50,343 nt of DNA. Source: Micromonospora sp. MW-13 (GTDB lineage Bacteria > Actinomycetota > Actinomycetes > Mycobacteriales > Micromonosporaceae). This document shows, piece after piece, positions 24,422 through 31,853 of the stretch. The DNA lies in contig NZ_QKKX01000029.1 in assembly GCF_003434305.1 (NCBI RefSeq), positions 1 to 50,343 on the forward strand, in the 5' to 3' direction. Both the position numbers and the translations under genes were made by a program. The notes beneath the pieces were generated by a model. The model ran no database searches. It had not been told where the DNA came from and saw only the letters and a list, made by a program, of their open reading frames with translations. The first letter of the stretch is position 1, and every line of letters starts with the position of its first letter.

Positions 24422-24435
24422 TGGGAGCGCTTCCA
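24422..24435. promoter_or_regulatory. CebR/CelR-like operator
   Basis: TGGGAGCGCTTCCA matches the LacI-family cellulose/cellobiose regulator box TGGGAGCGCTCCCA of Streptomyces and Thermobifida at 13 of 14 positions. No sugar-use gene is adjacent; the neighbours are thioredoxin and MaoC genes. Confidence 0.45.
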
Positions 24436-24718
24436 AGCCTGTCGGGACATGCGGCGACCTCGCATCGACGATCTGATGTCTGACTAGCGCCGATCCGACC
24501 TGCGGAGATCGCTCCGGACCTGGTCGGCAGTCACGCAGAGTGTTGTTACGAAAAGATAAATGTGACGCCGGTCTCTGTTCGTCGGGCACCGGCGTACGGC
24601 AGAATCTCTCGCATCAGAGCGTGGGCGGCGGGTGCCGGGGAGGGCCCCGCCGCTCATTGCGTCTCCCCTCGGGTTGCTGCCGGTGTGACATTTCCGCGGC
24701 CGGCCCGCCCCGGCCCTC

Positions 24719-24738
24719 GCCTTAACACTCGATAAGGC
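24719..24738. promoter_or_regulatory. Inverted repeat just upstream of the MaoC gene
   Basis: GCCTTA and TAAGGC face each other across 8 nt and end 41 nt before the MaoC start. The right arm overlaps a possible -10 (GATAAG), as expected of a repressor site. No regulator is identified. Confidence 0.4.
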
Positions 24739-24779
24739 ATGCTGGCCCGAACTCCGTCGCCGCCGTGAAGGGGACATCG

Positions 24780-25295
24780 ATGCAGTTCGGCCGCTACTAC
24801 GAGGAGTTCGAGGTCGGCGCGGTCTACCGGCACTGGCCGGGCAAGACCGTCACCGAGTACGACGACCACCTCTTCTGCCTGCTCACCATGAACCACCACC
24901 CCCTGCACCTGGACGCCCACTACGCCGAGTCGGCGAGCCAGTTCCAGCGCAACGTGGTGGTCGGCAACTACATCTACTCCCTGCTGCTCGGCATGTCCGT
25001 CCCCGACGTCAGCGGCAAGGCCATCGCGAACCTCGAGGTCGAGTCGCTGCGGCACGTGGCCCCGACCTTCCACGGCGACACCATCTACGGCGAGACCACC
25101 GTGCTGGACATGCGCGAGTCCGGCTCGAAGCCGGACCGGGGGGTCGTCTCCGTGGAGACCCGGGGTTACAAGCAGGACGGCACCATGGTCTGCGTCTTCC
25201 GCCGCCGGGTGATGGTCCCCAAGCGGGAGTACGCGGCCGCCACCGTCGGAGCGGGCGTCGACCCGGAGCGGCCGAGCTTCCCCGAGCCGCGCTGA
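24780..25295 (+). CDS. MaoC family dehydratase (possible mesaconyl-CoA hydratase)
   Basis: A 171-residue hot-dog-fold hydratase. The N-terminal FGRYYEEFEVGAVYRHWPGKTVTEYDDHLF leads into the MaoC active-site segment NHHPLHLDAHYAES, with the catalytic Asp/His pair, and GNYIYSLLLGMSV follows. RYYEEFEVGAVYRHWPGKTV is characteristic of the MaoC proteins that accompany crotonyl-CoA carboxylase/reductase in streptomycetes. With the CoA lyase and the acyl-CoA dehydrogenase it suggests hydration of mesaconyl-CoA or a related C5 acid in the ethylmalonyl-CoA pathway; this is inference, because ccr and mutase genes are outside the window. The ATG has GAAGGGG upstream. Confidence 0.88.
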   Translation: MQFGRYYEEFEVGAVYRHWPGKTVTEYDDHLFCLLTMNHHPLHLDAHYAESASQFQRNVVVGNYIYSLLLGMSVPDVSGKAIANLEVESLRHVAPTFHGDTIYGETTVLDMRESGSKPDRGVVSVETRGYKQDGTMVCVFRRRVMVPKREYAAATVGAGVDPERPSFPEPR

Positions 25296-25388
25296 CCCTC
25301 CCGTCCGGCACCGGCCCCTCCCCGCCGGCTTCCGTGGGGTTGGGGCCCTTTTCCTGGTCGGAGGCTTATGCTGGCGCCGGAGGTCCCC

Positions 25389-25904
25389 ATGAGCCACTCC
25401 GTCGCCGGAGAGCCGCCCTCTGCCGGCCGCCGCGCCGCACCGCTGACCACCGCCGTCTACTCCGCCGCCGAGTGGGACCTGCTGACCGGGCTGCCCGGTC
25501 GCGTGCTCGTGGCCGCCGCCACGCCCGCCCCCGGACGCCCGCCGCGCGGCGTCGCCGCCGGGCTCGCTGGCCTGGACGCCGTGGCGGCGGGCCGCGCCTT
25601 CGACAGCGACCTGGTACGCGCCGTGGTGGCCGCCATCTACGCCCGGCACGACGGGGTGCCCGCCCCGGCCGACCAGCTCGCCGACCTGGTCAGTCTGCTG
25701 GCCGCCTGCCGGGCCGCGGCGCGGGTGCTGCGTCGCCGGGCCGACCCCGCCGACTCGGCCGCGTACCGGCAGTGGGTGCAGTCGGTGGCGGCCCGGGTCT
25801 GCCGGGCCGCCACCGACGGTGACCGGGCCCCGGCGGACCTCCCCACCGCGCCGGCCGACCGGCGCTTCCTGGACCGGCTCGGCGGGGCACTCGACCTGGG
25901 CTGA
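25389..25904 (+). CDS. Conserved hypothetical helical protein
   Basis: I do not recognise this 171-residue protein. It is mostly alpha-helical and Ala/Arg-rich, with segments YSAAEWDLLTGLPGRVLVAAA, VAAGLAGLDAVAAGRAFDSDLVRAVVAAIYARHDG and LADLVSLLAACRAAARVLRRRADP. The ATG chosen has GGAGG 5 nt upstream. It lies between the MaoC and SpoU genes in the same direction, with 93 and 87 nt gaps that could be one transcript. Similarity to small tellurite-resistance or TerB-like helical proteins is faint and should not be relied on. Confidence 0.65.
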   Translation: MSHSVAGEPPSAGRRAAPLTTAVYSAAEWDLLTGLPGRVLVAAATPAPGRPPRGVAAGLAGLDAVAAGRAFDSDLVRAVVAAIYARHDGVPAPADQLADLVSLLAACRAAARVLRRRADPADSAAYRQWVQSVAARVCRAATDGDRAPADLPTAPADRRFLDRLGGALDLG

Positions 25905-25991
25905 GCAGGCCCTCCGCCCGCCGGCCCGGGACCGACCCCGGGGCACCCCACGCCCGGCGGGGCGGCGGGCGGACCGTACCCTCTTCAGACC

Positions 25992-26615
25992 GTGACCGGT
26001 GACCAGCTCGACGTCGGCGTGGGGCCGTGGCCCGGCGACCTCCCGGACGACCCGTGGTACGACCCGGAGCTGCTCGCCGGGGGCGACCGGCGCAACGTGG
26101 TGGACCGGTACCGGTACTGGCGGCGGGAGGCCGTGGTGGCCGACCTGGACCGGCGCCGGCACGACTTCCACGTGGCCGTCGAGAACTGGCAGCACGACTT
26201 CAACATCGGCACGGTGGTCCGCAACGCCAACGCGTTCCTCGCCGCCGAGGTGCACATCGTCGGGCGGCGGCGGTGGAACCGGCGGGGTGCCATGGTGACC
26301 GACCGCTACCAGCACGTCCGGCACCACGAGACGATCCACGAGTTCGTCGCCTGGGCGGCGGGACGGGACCTGCCGGTGGTCGGCATCGACAACCTGCCCG
26401 GCTCCCGACCGCTGGAGACGACCACCCTGCCGCGCCGCTGCGTGCTGCTCTTCGGCCAGGAGGGCCCGGGGCTGTCCGACCCGGCCCGGACGGCCTGCGA
26501 CCAGCTCTTCTCGATCGCCCAGTACGGCTCGACCCGGTCGGTCAACGCGGGGGTGGCCAGCGGCATCGCGATGCACGCGTGGATCCGGGCGCACGCCGGC
26601 CCACCACCCGGCTGA
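25992..26615 (+). CDS. SpoU/TrmH family RNA 2'-O-methyltransferase
   Basis: A 207-residue SPOUT-fold methyltransferase that transfers methyl from SAM to ribose 2'-OH in tRNA or rRNA. Motif 1 NIGTVVRNANAF, motif 2 VLLFGQEGPGLSDPA and motif 3 SIAQYGSTRSVNAGVASGIAMH, which build the trefoil knot and SAM pocket, are complete. There is an N-terminal extension of about 55 residues with no L30e-like fold. The start is GTG; upstream TACCCT ends 9 nt before it and no clear ribosome site is seen, so the mRNA may be leaderless. The target RNA is not determinable here. Confidence 0.92.
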   Translation: MTGDQLDVGVGPWPGDLPDDPWYDPELLAGGDRRNVVDRYRYWRREAVVADLDRRRHDFHVAVENWQHDFNIGTVVRNANAFLAAEVHIVGRRRWNRRGAMVTDRYQHVRHHETIHEFVAWAAGRDLPVVGIDNLPGSRPLETTTLPRRCVLLFGQEGPGLSDPARTACDQLFSIAQYGSTRSVNAGVASGIAMHAWIRAHAGPPPG

Positions 26616-26786
26616 GCCGACGTCCCCACCGGTGCGCGTCCGGGTTCCGGCGCGGCCGTCGGTCCGGTGGCCGTCCGGTGACCCCGTGCCAGCGGCCGGG
26701 CACGGCCGGTGGAATCCCGCCGCGACGCGCCGGGGGAAACGGCCGCTCGACTTGACGGCCCCGCGATCCGGGGTGACGGTGGAAAC

Positions 26787-27482
26787 GTGAGCGTCGCGGT
26801 GAGTTGTCCGAGGTGTGGTGGATCCGTGCGCGAGCCGGACCTGATGCACACCGAGTGGCGGTGCCCGCGCTGCGGGCCGGTGCCGCCGCTGCACGTGCCC
26901 GAGCACATCGGAGCGGAGATCGTGGCCAGCGTGGTGGACCGGGTCGCCACCGCCGCGCCCGGGGCGGAGCCGGCCACGCCGGTCTGGTGTCCCTGGCCGT
27001 TGCCGCCCGGCTGGACCCTCACCGGCGTGGCGTACGCCGGCGACGAGCGGACCGGGGTGCGGGCCACCGTGATCGCCTGCGCCGGGCCCGAGCCGCTCGG
27101 CGGCGGCCCCGCCGACCTGGTCTTCGTGGCCGAGGAGCCGGGCGTGGGCCTGGGCACCCGGTTCGCCGGGATGGCCGGGCCCGATCCGGGGCCGGAACTC
27201 GCCGAGGCGTTGAACGAACCCGGCCCCGGGCATCCGGAGCACATCGGACAGGCCAGGATCCGGGTGGCCGGCCACCCGACTCCACTGTGGCTCGTAAATT
27301 CTCCAACCGATCGAAGCGCGTACGCCGGCGAGGCTCGGGGATTGTGGCTCCATGCGATAGCCTGGCCGGCGAGTGCGGGGCATCTGCTCGCCGAGGACGT
27401 GGAGTTGCACGACCTCACGGAGTGGACGCCGTCCGAACTCGTGTATGGCGCACCGTCTCCGTACCTGCACGGGAAAGCCTGA
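26787..27482 (+). CDS. DUF6758-type protein with zinc ribbon
   Basis: A 231-residue actinobacterial protein of unknown function. The N terminus holds a zinc ribbon with two CxxC knuckles (CPRCGG and CPRCGP, about residues 7-33). The rest is the family core with VWCPWPLPPGWTLTGVAYAGDERTG, a glycine-rich middle and the WLHAIAWPASAGHLLAEDVELHDL segment near the C terminus. I matched the family from this overall pattern and the conserved ending LTEWTPSELVYGAPSPYL. The GTG start gives VSVAVSCPRCGG. It precedes the small membrane-protein genes in the same direction but a weak hairpin intervenes. Confidence 0.75.
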   Translation: MSVAVSCPRCGGSVREPDLMHTEWRCPRCGPVPPLHVPEHIGAEIVASVVDRVATAAPGAEPATPVWCPWPLPPGWTLTGVAYAGDERTGVRATVIACAGPEPLGGGPADLVFVAEEPGVGLGTRFAGMAGPDPGPELAEALNEPGPGHPEHIGQARIRVAGHPTPLWLVNSPTDRSAYAGEARGLWLHAIAWPASAGHLLAEDVELHDLTEWTPSELVYGAPSPYLHGKA

Positions 27483-27490
27483 GAAGGATC

Positions 27491-27509
27491 CCGTTCTGTC
27501 GGAGAACGG
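27491..27509 (+). terminator. Short hairpin after the DUF6758 gene
   Basis: 7-bp arms CCGTTCT/AGAACGG around a 5-nt loop, 9 nt past the stop codon. It is shorter than the other terminators in the window and no T run follows. Confidence 0.35.
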
Positions 27510-27598
27510 ACGCAGAGATTCACTATACGACACCTAACTGATACTCTGGGTGCCGCTGCGGTAAATGGACCCGGCGCCGCGCGAGAGGATGGCCCGCC

Positions 27599-27757
27599 AT
27601 GGTCAAGAAGGTCCTCACCTGGGCCGGTATCGCATTCTTGATCTTCTTTGTCGCCTACCGGCCGAACTCCGCCGCAGACGTCTTCAAGTCGATCGGTGGC
27701 GGCATCATGGACATCGCCCAGGGGTTCGGCGACTTCTTCACCAGCCTCATCGCCTAG
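27599..27757 (+). CDS. Small membrane protein (52 residues)
   Basis: A 52-residue ORF that begins MVKKVLTWAGIAFLIFFVAY: two lysines then one hydrophobic helix (about 5-20), followed by an amphipathic segment KSIGGGIMDIAQGFGDFFTSL. The codons are typical of the genome. It ends 6 nt before the PH-domain protein gene, so it is very probably the first gene of that operon. I recall similar short proteins beside bPH_2-domain proteins in actinobacteria; no function is known. Confidence 0.75.
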   Translation: MVKKVLTWAGIAFLIFFVAYRPNSAADVFKSIGGGIMDIAQGFGDFFTSLIA

Positions 27758-27763
27758 CCGCCG

Positions 27764-28636
27764 ATGGGAAGCCCCTCCGGTCCCCCCTTCGATCCCGACG
27801 ACCCCGACCGGGGACGCCGGGAGCGAGACACGGAGCCGATTCCCCGGGTCCGGCCCGACGACGTGTCGGGTCCCCGCCCGGGTCCCTCCGACGGCCCCCC
27901 GTTCTCCGACGACGTCGGCTACGGCGACGGTCCGTTCGCGGGCGAGGGGCGCTCCGGGCGCGCCTGGGTCCGCGACCCCGAGGCCGGCTACCAGGCTCCG
28001 CAGATCTCCGAGGAGGAACTGGCCGGGCTGCGGGTCGACGCCTCCGGCATGCCGCTGGGGCCCCGGCGGGTCCTCCCGCTGGAGGACGAGCCCAGCTCAC
28101 TCGTCGCCCGCTACCTCTTCCCCACCGAGCGGTACCGGGGCGAGTGGAAGCGGCACTGGATCCACCTCACCACGCCGATCCTGGTGGGCATCGCCGCGAC
28201 CTTCGTCCTCGGCTACCTCTCCGGCTTCCTCGCCGGGCGGGACGTGGGCGCGCTGACCACCGTCGCGGTGCTGCTCTGGTTCGCCGTGATGGGCTGGGTC
28301 GCCTGGCGGGTCGCCGACTGGTGGTACGACCGCTTCATCCTGACCAACAAGCGGGTGATGGTCGTCAACGGCATCATCACCCGCAAGGTCGCGATGATGC
28401 CGCTGGCCCGGGTCACCGACATGAAGTACGAGCAGAGCCCGACCGGCCGCGCGCTCAACTACGGCACCTTCGTGCTGGAGTCCGCCGGCCAGGACCAGGC
28501 GCTCCGCGAGATCAAGAACCTGCCCAACCCCAACGAGCTCTACCTGCGCGTCGTCGAGGAGATGTACGAGCCGCAGGCCGTCGAGGCTCGGTTGGGCAAG
28601 GAGGCGGACGAGGCCAAGGCCGACGACGGCGCCTGA
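27764..28636 (+). CDS. Bacterial PH-domain membrane protein
   Basis: A 290-residue protein. About 100 disordered, charged and Pro-rich residues come first. Two membrane helices follow (HLTTPILVGIAATFVLGYLSGFLAG and LTTVAVLLWFAVMGWVAWRVADWW, about 130-185), then a bPH_2 domain with YDRFILTNKRVMVVNGIITRKVAMMPLARVTDMKYEQSPTGRALNYGTFVLESAGQ. That domain is the YdbS/YdbT-type module of envelope proteins. The start ATG follows the small membrane-protein gene within a few bases. The role is unknown; topology suggests the PH domain is cytosolic. Confidence 0.85.
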   Translation: MGSPSGPPFDPDDPDRGRRERDTEPIPRVRPDDVSGPRPGPSDGPPFSDDVGYGDGPFAGEGRSGRAWVRDPEAGYQAPQISEEELAGLRVDASGMPLGPRRVLPLEDEPSSLVARYLFPTERYRGEWKRHWIHLTTPILVGIAATFVLGYLSGFLAGRDVGALTTVAVLLWFAVMGWVAWRVADWWYDRFILTNKRVMVVNGIITRKVAMMPLARVTDMKYEQSPTGRALNYGTFVLESAGQDQALREIKNLPNPNELYLRVVEEMYEPQAVEARLGKEADEAKADDGA

Positions 28637-28739
28637 GATTTCCGTCCGAACATCGGAGGAACACGGCACCAACCGCCGTCGACCGGGGCGCCCCGGCGTG
28701 ACAGCCTGCCAGCAGGGCACGGGGGTGCGGGAGGTGAGC

Positions 28740-29609
28740 GTGGCCGGCAGGGACCCGCTGGAGGAGGAGTTCCGTGAGTTCGTCGCGGCCCGCTCCGGGG
28801 CGCTGCTGCGCACCGCGTACCTGCTCGCCGGGGACTGGGCCACGGCCGAGGACCTGCTCCAGACGGCCCTGACCAAGACGTACCTGGCCTGCCGGCGGCT
28901 CGGCGGGATCGATGCGATCGAGCCGTACGCCCGCCGGGTCATGGTCAACACCTCGACGAGCTGGTGGCGGCGGCGCTGGCACGGGGAACGGCCGACCGAG
29001 GTGCTGCCCGAGCGGGCCGGGATCGACGAGATCGAGCAGCAGCTCGACCGGGACGTGCTCTGGCGGCACCTCAGGGCGCTGCCCAGCCGGCAACGGGCGG
29101 TGCTGGTGCTGCGCTTCTACGAGGACATGTCGGAGGCGCAGACCGCCGCGCTGCTGGAGATCTCCCCGGGAACGGTGAAGAGCCAGACGTCCCGGGCGTT
29201 GGCCACCCTGCGCCGCCGGCTGGGCGAGCAGGCGGCCATCGACCTGCCCGACCTGCCCGGGTCGACGCGGTCCGTCGGCCGCGAGGCGACGACGCGTCGT
29301 CCGTCGCGGGCGGCGGCGTCCGACGCCCCCGTCCCGGGCCGCGCCGCGCCGCGCCCCGGCGCGTCCCGGACGCCGCCACGCCGGCCCGCGCCGGACGCCG
29401 AGCCGGCCCGCGTTCCGGCGCCCGCCTCGCCCCGCGTTCCGGCCGAGGCCCAACGCGCTGCCGGCGCCCCGCGCCGCGGCGGCCACCCGAGGGACGCGGG
29501 ACGGCTGCCCGCCCCGACCCCGCCGGCCGCCGACGCCGTCGCGGCCGACGCCCGCCCCGCCGACGCCGTCGGTGCGTCGGCCCGGGCCGTCGGCGCCGAA
29601 CGGCGGTGA
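28740..29609 (+). CDS. SigE-family ECF sigma factor with long disordered tail
   Basis: An extracytoplasmic-function sigma factor of about 289 residues. Region 2 is at about residues 10-80 (FVAARSGALLRTAYLLAGDWATAEDLLQTALTKTYLACRR, then YARRVMVNTSTSWWRRRW). Region 4 is at about 115-165, with RQRAVLVLRFYEDMSEAQTAALLEISPGTVKSQTSRALATLRR. This is the actinobacterial SigE group, normally about 170 residues. Here about 115 extra residues of Ala/Pro/Arg low complexity follow. The GTG at 28740 has GGGAGG 5 nt upstream and is preferred over a GTG 42 nt earlier. The next gene overlaps its stop by GTGA and is probably its regulator or membrane partner. Confidence 0.85.
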   Translation: MAGRDPLEEEFREFVAARSGALLRTAYLLAGDWATAEDLLQTALTKTYLACRRLGGIDAIEPYARRVMVNTSTSWWRRRWHGERPTEVLPERAGIDEIEQQLDRDVLWRHLRALPSRQRAVLVLRFYEDMSEAQTAALLEISPGTVKSQTSRALATLRRRLGEQAAIDLPDLPGSTRSVGREATTRRPSRAAASDAPVPGRAAPRPGASRTPPRRPAPDAEPARVPAPASPRVPAEAQRAAGAPRRGGHPRDAGRLPAPTPPAADAVAADARPADAVGASARAVGAERR

Positions 29610-30901
29610 GCGACGTGCCGATCCCCGCTGACAACCGGACGAGGGCCCCCGGGCGTCCAATGGATGTGCCGAGAGACGAGCTGGAGCGAGCGGTCCGGGC
29701 GACCCTGTCCCGGCAGGCCGCCACGCTCCGACCTCTCGCCGTGGACCCGGCCGGCCTGGCCATCCGGCGCGCCAACCGCACCCGCCGCCGCCGCACCCTG
29801 GCCGGCGTCGCCCTCGCCGGGGCGGCCACCGTGCTGGTCAGCGCCGGCATGGCGCAGTTCGGCACGCAGGCGGGCCACCCGACCACCCCGACCGTGGTGC
29901 TCGGCGACCCGCGCGGGGCCACCGCCGCACCGGCACCCGACCCGATGGTGAGCCCGTCGGCCGGGACCGCTCGCCCGCTCCCCGGCCCGGGCGGCCCCGC
30001 CGTGGACCTGATCGTCGGCACGACCCTGCGCACCACCCAGGACGAGAGCATCCCTCTCGGGCTGGGCGCGGTCGACCGGGCCCAACGCGTCCCCGACCAG
30101 GGCGGCTGGCTGGTGGTGGGCGGGCCGACCGCGGCGGGCCGAACCCTGGTCTCAATGCGGCCGGACGGCAGCCGCCAGGCGCTCCTCGCGGGCGCGGAGG
30201 CCATCGCCGTCGCCGCCACCGGCCGGCAGGTCGCCTGGCGCGACGGGGACCGGCTCACCGTCGCCGGGATCGTCGGCGACCGTCTGGTCGCGGTCACCAG
30301 CACGGCGGCCCCCGGGTCGGCAGTCCCGGTCGGCTTCGTCGGCGACGCCGTCGTGGTGCGACTCGACCCCACCCGGCCCGGGTACGCGGTGTGGCGGCCG
30401 GCCGCGGGCGGGCTCTCCGCCGGGACCGGGGGCGACGTCCTCGCCGTGTACGGGACGCGGCCGGACGGCCGGGCGGTCGGCGTGGTCGCCACCGGTTCAC
30501 CCCGCCGGCCCTGCCTGGCGCTGCTCGACCCCGCCCGGAACCTCGCCGCGACCCGTACCGCCTGCGGGCCAGTCCTCGGCGTCGACGGGTTCGGCGGGGT
30601 CTCCGCCGACGGCCGCTGGCTGCTGGTCAACGGCCGCACCGGTGCGTCGAAGGCCACCGAGGCGCTCCTGGTCGACCTGGCCACCCTCGACGGGACGCCG
30701 GTGGCCCGGCGCGCCGGGCCGGCGCTGACCGGCGCGGTGGCCTGGACCCCGGCCGGGACCGCCTGGTACGTCGACGGGCGCGGCTGGCTCGTGCAGGTGC
30801 GCAGCGACCGGGTGACCGCCGGCAAGCCGGCCGACGTCGCCCCCGTGTCCGGCGTCGATCCGGGCGGCCGGCCGGTGGTCGTCACCGACGTGGCCTCCTG
30901 A
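29606..30901 (+). CDS. Membrane-anchored partner of the ECF sigma factor
   Basis: A 431-residue protein coupled by a 4-nt overlap to the sigma gene, the layout of a sigma/anti-sigma pair. The N-terminal cytosolic part (about 70 residues, with ELERAVRATLSRQAATLRPLA) is followed by one membrane helix (RTLAGVALAGAATVLVSAGMA). A large extracytoplasmic domain then follows, with repeated strand motifs (VAWRDGDRLTVAG, WLLVNGRTG, AVAWTPAGTAWYVDGRG) suggesting a beta-propeller. No HxxxCxxC zinc anti-sigma motif is visible, so it is not a typical ZAS protein. A sensor or anti-sigma role is inference from position and topology. Confidence 0.7.
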   Translation: MSDVPIPADNRTRAPGRPMDVPRDELERAVRATLSRQAATLRPLAVDPAGLAIRRANRTRRRRTLAGVALAGAATVLVSAGMAQFGTQAGHPTTPTVVLGDPRGATAAPAPDPMVSPSAGTARPLPGPGGPAVDLIVGTTLRTTQDESIPLGLGAVDRAQRVPDQGGWLVVGGPTAAGRTLVSMRPDGSRQALLAGAEAIAVAATGRQVAWRDGDRLTVAGIVGDRLVAVTSTAAPGSAVPVGFVGDAVVVRLDPTRPGYAVWRPAAGGLSAGTGGDVLAVYGTRPDGRAVGVVATGSPRRPCLALLDPARNLAATRTACGPVLGVDGFGGVSADGRWLLVNGRTGASKATEALLVDLATLDGTPVARRAGPALTGAVAWTPAGTAWYVDGRGWLVQVRSDRVTAGKPADVAPVSGVDPGGRPVVVTDVAS

Positions 30902-30930
30902 CCTCCCGCCGGGGCCGTGCCGGCGGCGGG

Positions 30931-30936
30931 TAGCGT
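30931..30936 (+). promoter_or_regulatory. -10 element placed for leaderless translation of the PHP gene
   Basis: TAGCGT ends 6 nt before the ATG and no ribosome-binding sequence is seen between them. The -35 region shows no match. Confidence 0.45.
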
Positions 30937-30942
30937 CGGGCG

Positions 30943-31821
30943 ATGACCCCGCACCCCGGACCGGCCGTCCGCATCGACCTGCACACCCACTCGACGGCCA
31001 GCGACGGCACCCTCACCCCGGCCGAGCTGGTCCGGGCCGCGGCCGACGCCGGACTGGACGTGCTGGCGATCACCGACCACGACACCACCTCCGGCTGGGC
31101 GCCCGCCGTGGCGGCGCTGCCCCCGGCGCTGACCCTGATCCGGGGCGCGGAGATCTCCTGCCGCTGGCACGGGGCCGAGCCGGCGGTGGCGCTGCACCTG
31201 CTGGCGTACCTCTTCGACCCGGACCACCCGGAGCTGGTCGCGGAGCTGGCCCGGGTGCGGGCCGCCCGCGAGGTACGCGGGCAGCGGATCGTCGAGCTGC
31301 TGCGCGCCGACGGCGTCGAGGTGAGCTGGCCGGAGATCCTGGCCGGGGCGGCCGGCGGGACGGTGGGCCGGCCACACATCGCCCAGGCGCTGATCCGGGC
31401 CGGGCTGGTGGCCACCACCACCGAGGCGTTCGGGCCCGGCTGGCTGGGCGAGCGCTACCGGCTACCCAAGGCGGACATCGACGTGTTCCGGGCGGTCCGG
31501 CTGGTCCGGGCGGCCGGCGGCGTGCCGGTCTTCGCCCACCCGAAGGCCAGCCGGCGGGGCCGGGTCGTGCCCGACGAACTGGTCGCCGAGCTGGCGGCGG
31601 CCGGTCTCGCCGGGTTGGAGGCCGACCACGAGGACCACTCACCCGCCGAGCGGGCGCACGTGCGGTCGCTCGCCGCCGAGCTGGGTCTGTTCGTCACCGG
31701 CTCGTCCGACTTCCACGGCACCCACAAGACCGTCCGGCTCGGCGCGTTCACCACGGCCGTCGAGGCGTACGAACGGCTCCTGGCCGAGGCCGGCGGGGTG
31801 ACGCCCGTCGCTTCGACCTGA
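30943..31821 (+). CDS. PHP domain phosphoesterase (TrpH/YciV-like)
   Basis: A 292-residue protein of the polymerase-and-histidinol-phosphatase superfamily, in which family members of the YciV/RNase AM group hydrolyse 3',5'-nucleoside bisphosphates or short RNA 5' ends. Metal-binding motifs are RIDLHTHSTASDGTL (about 9-23), ITDHDTTSG, an insertion domain (about 90-185), the later VPVFAHPKASRRG, and GLEADHEDHSP and GSSDFHGTHK near the C terminus. The stop precedes MarC by 32 nt. The substrate is not proved. Confidence 0.9.
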   Translation: MTPHPGPAVRIDLHTHSTASDGTLTPAELVRAAADAGLDVLAITDHDTTSGWAPAVAALPPALTLIRGAEISCRWHGAEPAVALHLLAYLFDPDHPELVAELARVRAAREVRGQRIVELLRADGVEVSWPEILAGAAGGTVGRPHIAQALIRAGLVATTTEAFGPGWLGERYRLPKADIDVFRAVRLVRAAGGVPVFAHPKASRRGRVVPDELVAELAAAGLAGLEADHEDHSPAERAHVRSLAAELGLFVTGSSDFHGTHKTVRLGAFTTAVEAYERLLAEAGGVTPVAST

Positions 31822-31841
31822 TCCGCCTGCACCCGCGCGGC

Positions 31842-31847
31842 TACCGT
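31842..31847 (+). promoter_or_regulatory. -10 element placed for leaderless translation of the MarC gene
   Basis: TACCGT ends 6 nt before the GTG start, with no ribosome site between. It repeats the arrangement at the PHP gene upstream. Confidence 0.4.
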
Positions 31848-31853
31848 GTCCGG

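Larger units (their letters stand above)
24236..24779. other. Long divergent intergenic region between thioredoxin and MaoC
   Basis: No credible coding sequence: the open frames here are short and low in GC3 bias. It holds relatively A/T-rich patches near 24360-24410 and 24540-24565, a CebR-like dyad and an inverted repeat close to the MaoC start. At 544 nt it is the longest gene-free stretch of the core region, so a small RNA or a complex promoter is possible. Confidence 0.6.

Noticed and set aside
24484..24777. A 97-residue minus-strand frame between thioredoxin and MaoC
   Set aside because: Arg-rich, weak codon bias, and it overlaps the likely MaoC promoter.
24654..27533. A 959-residue open frame on the minus strand
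   Set aside because: It lies antisense to the MaoC, SpoU and DUF6758 genes, is Arg/Gly-rich with no domain, and exists only because of the high GC content.
28964..29605. An upstream extension of the sigma partner gene
   Set aside because: It is an alternative frame of the sigma gene itself; the overlapping GTGA start explains the partner better.
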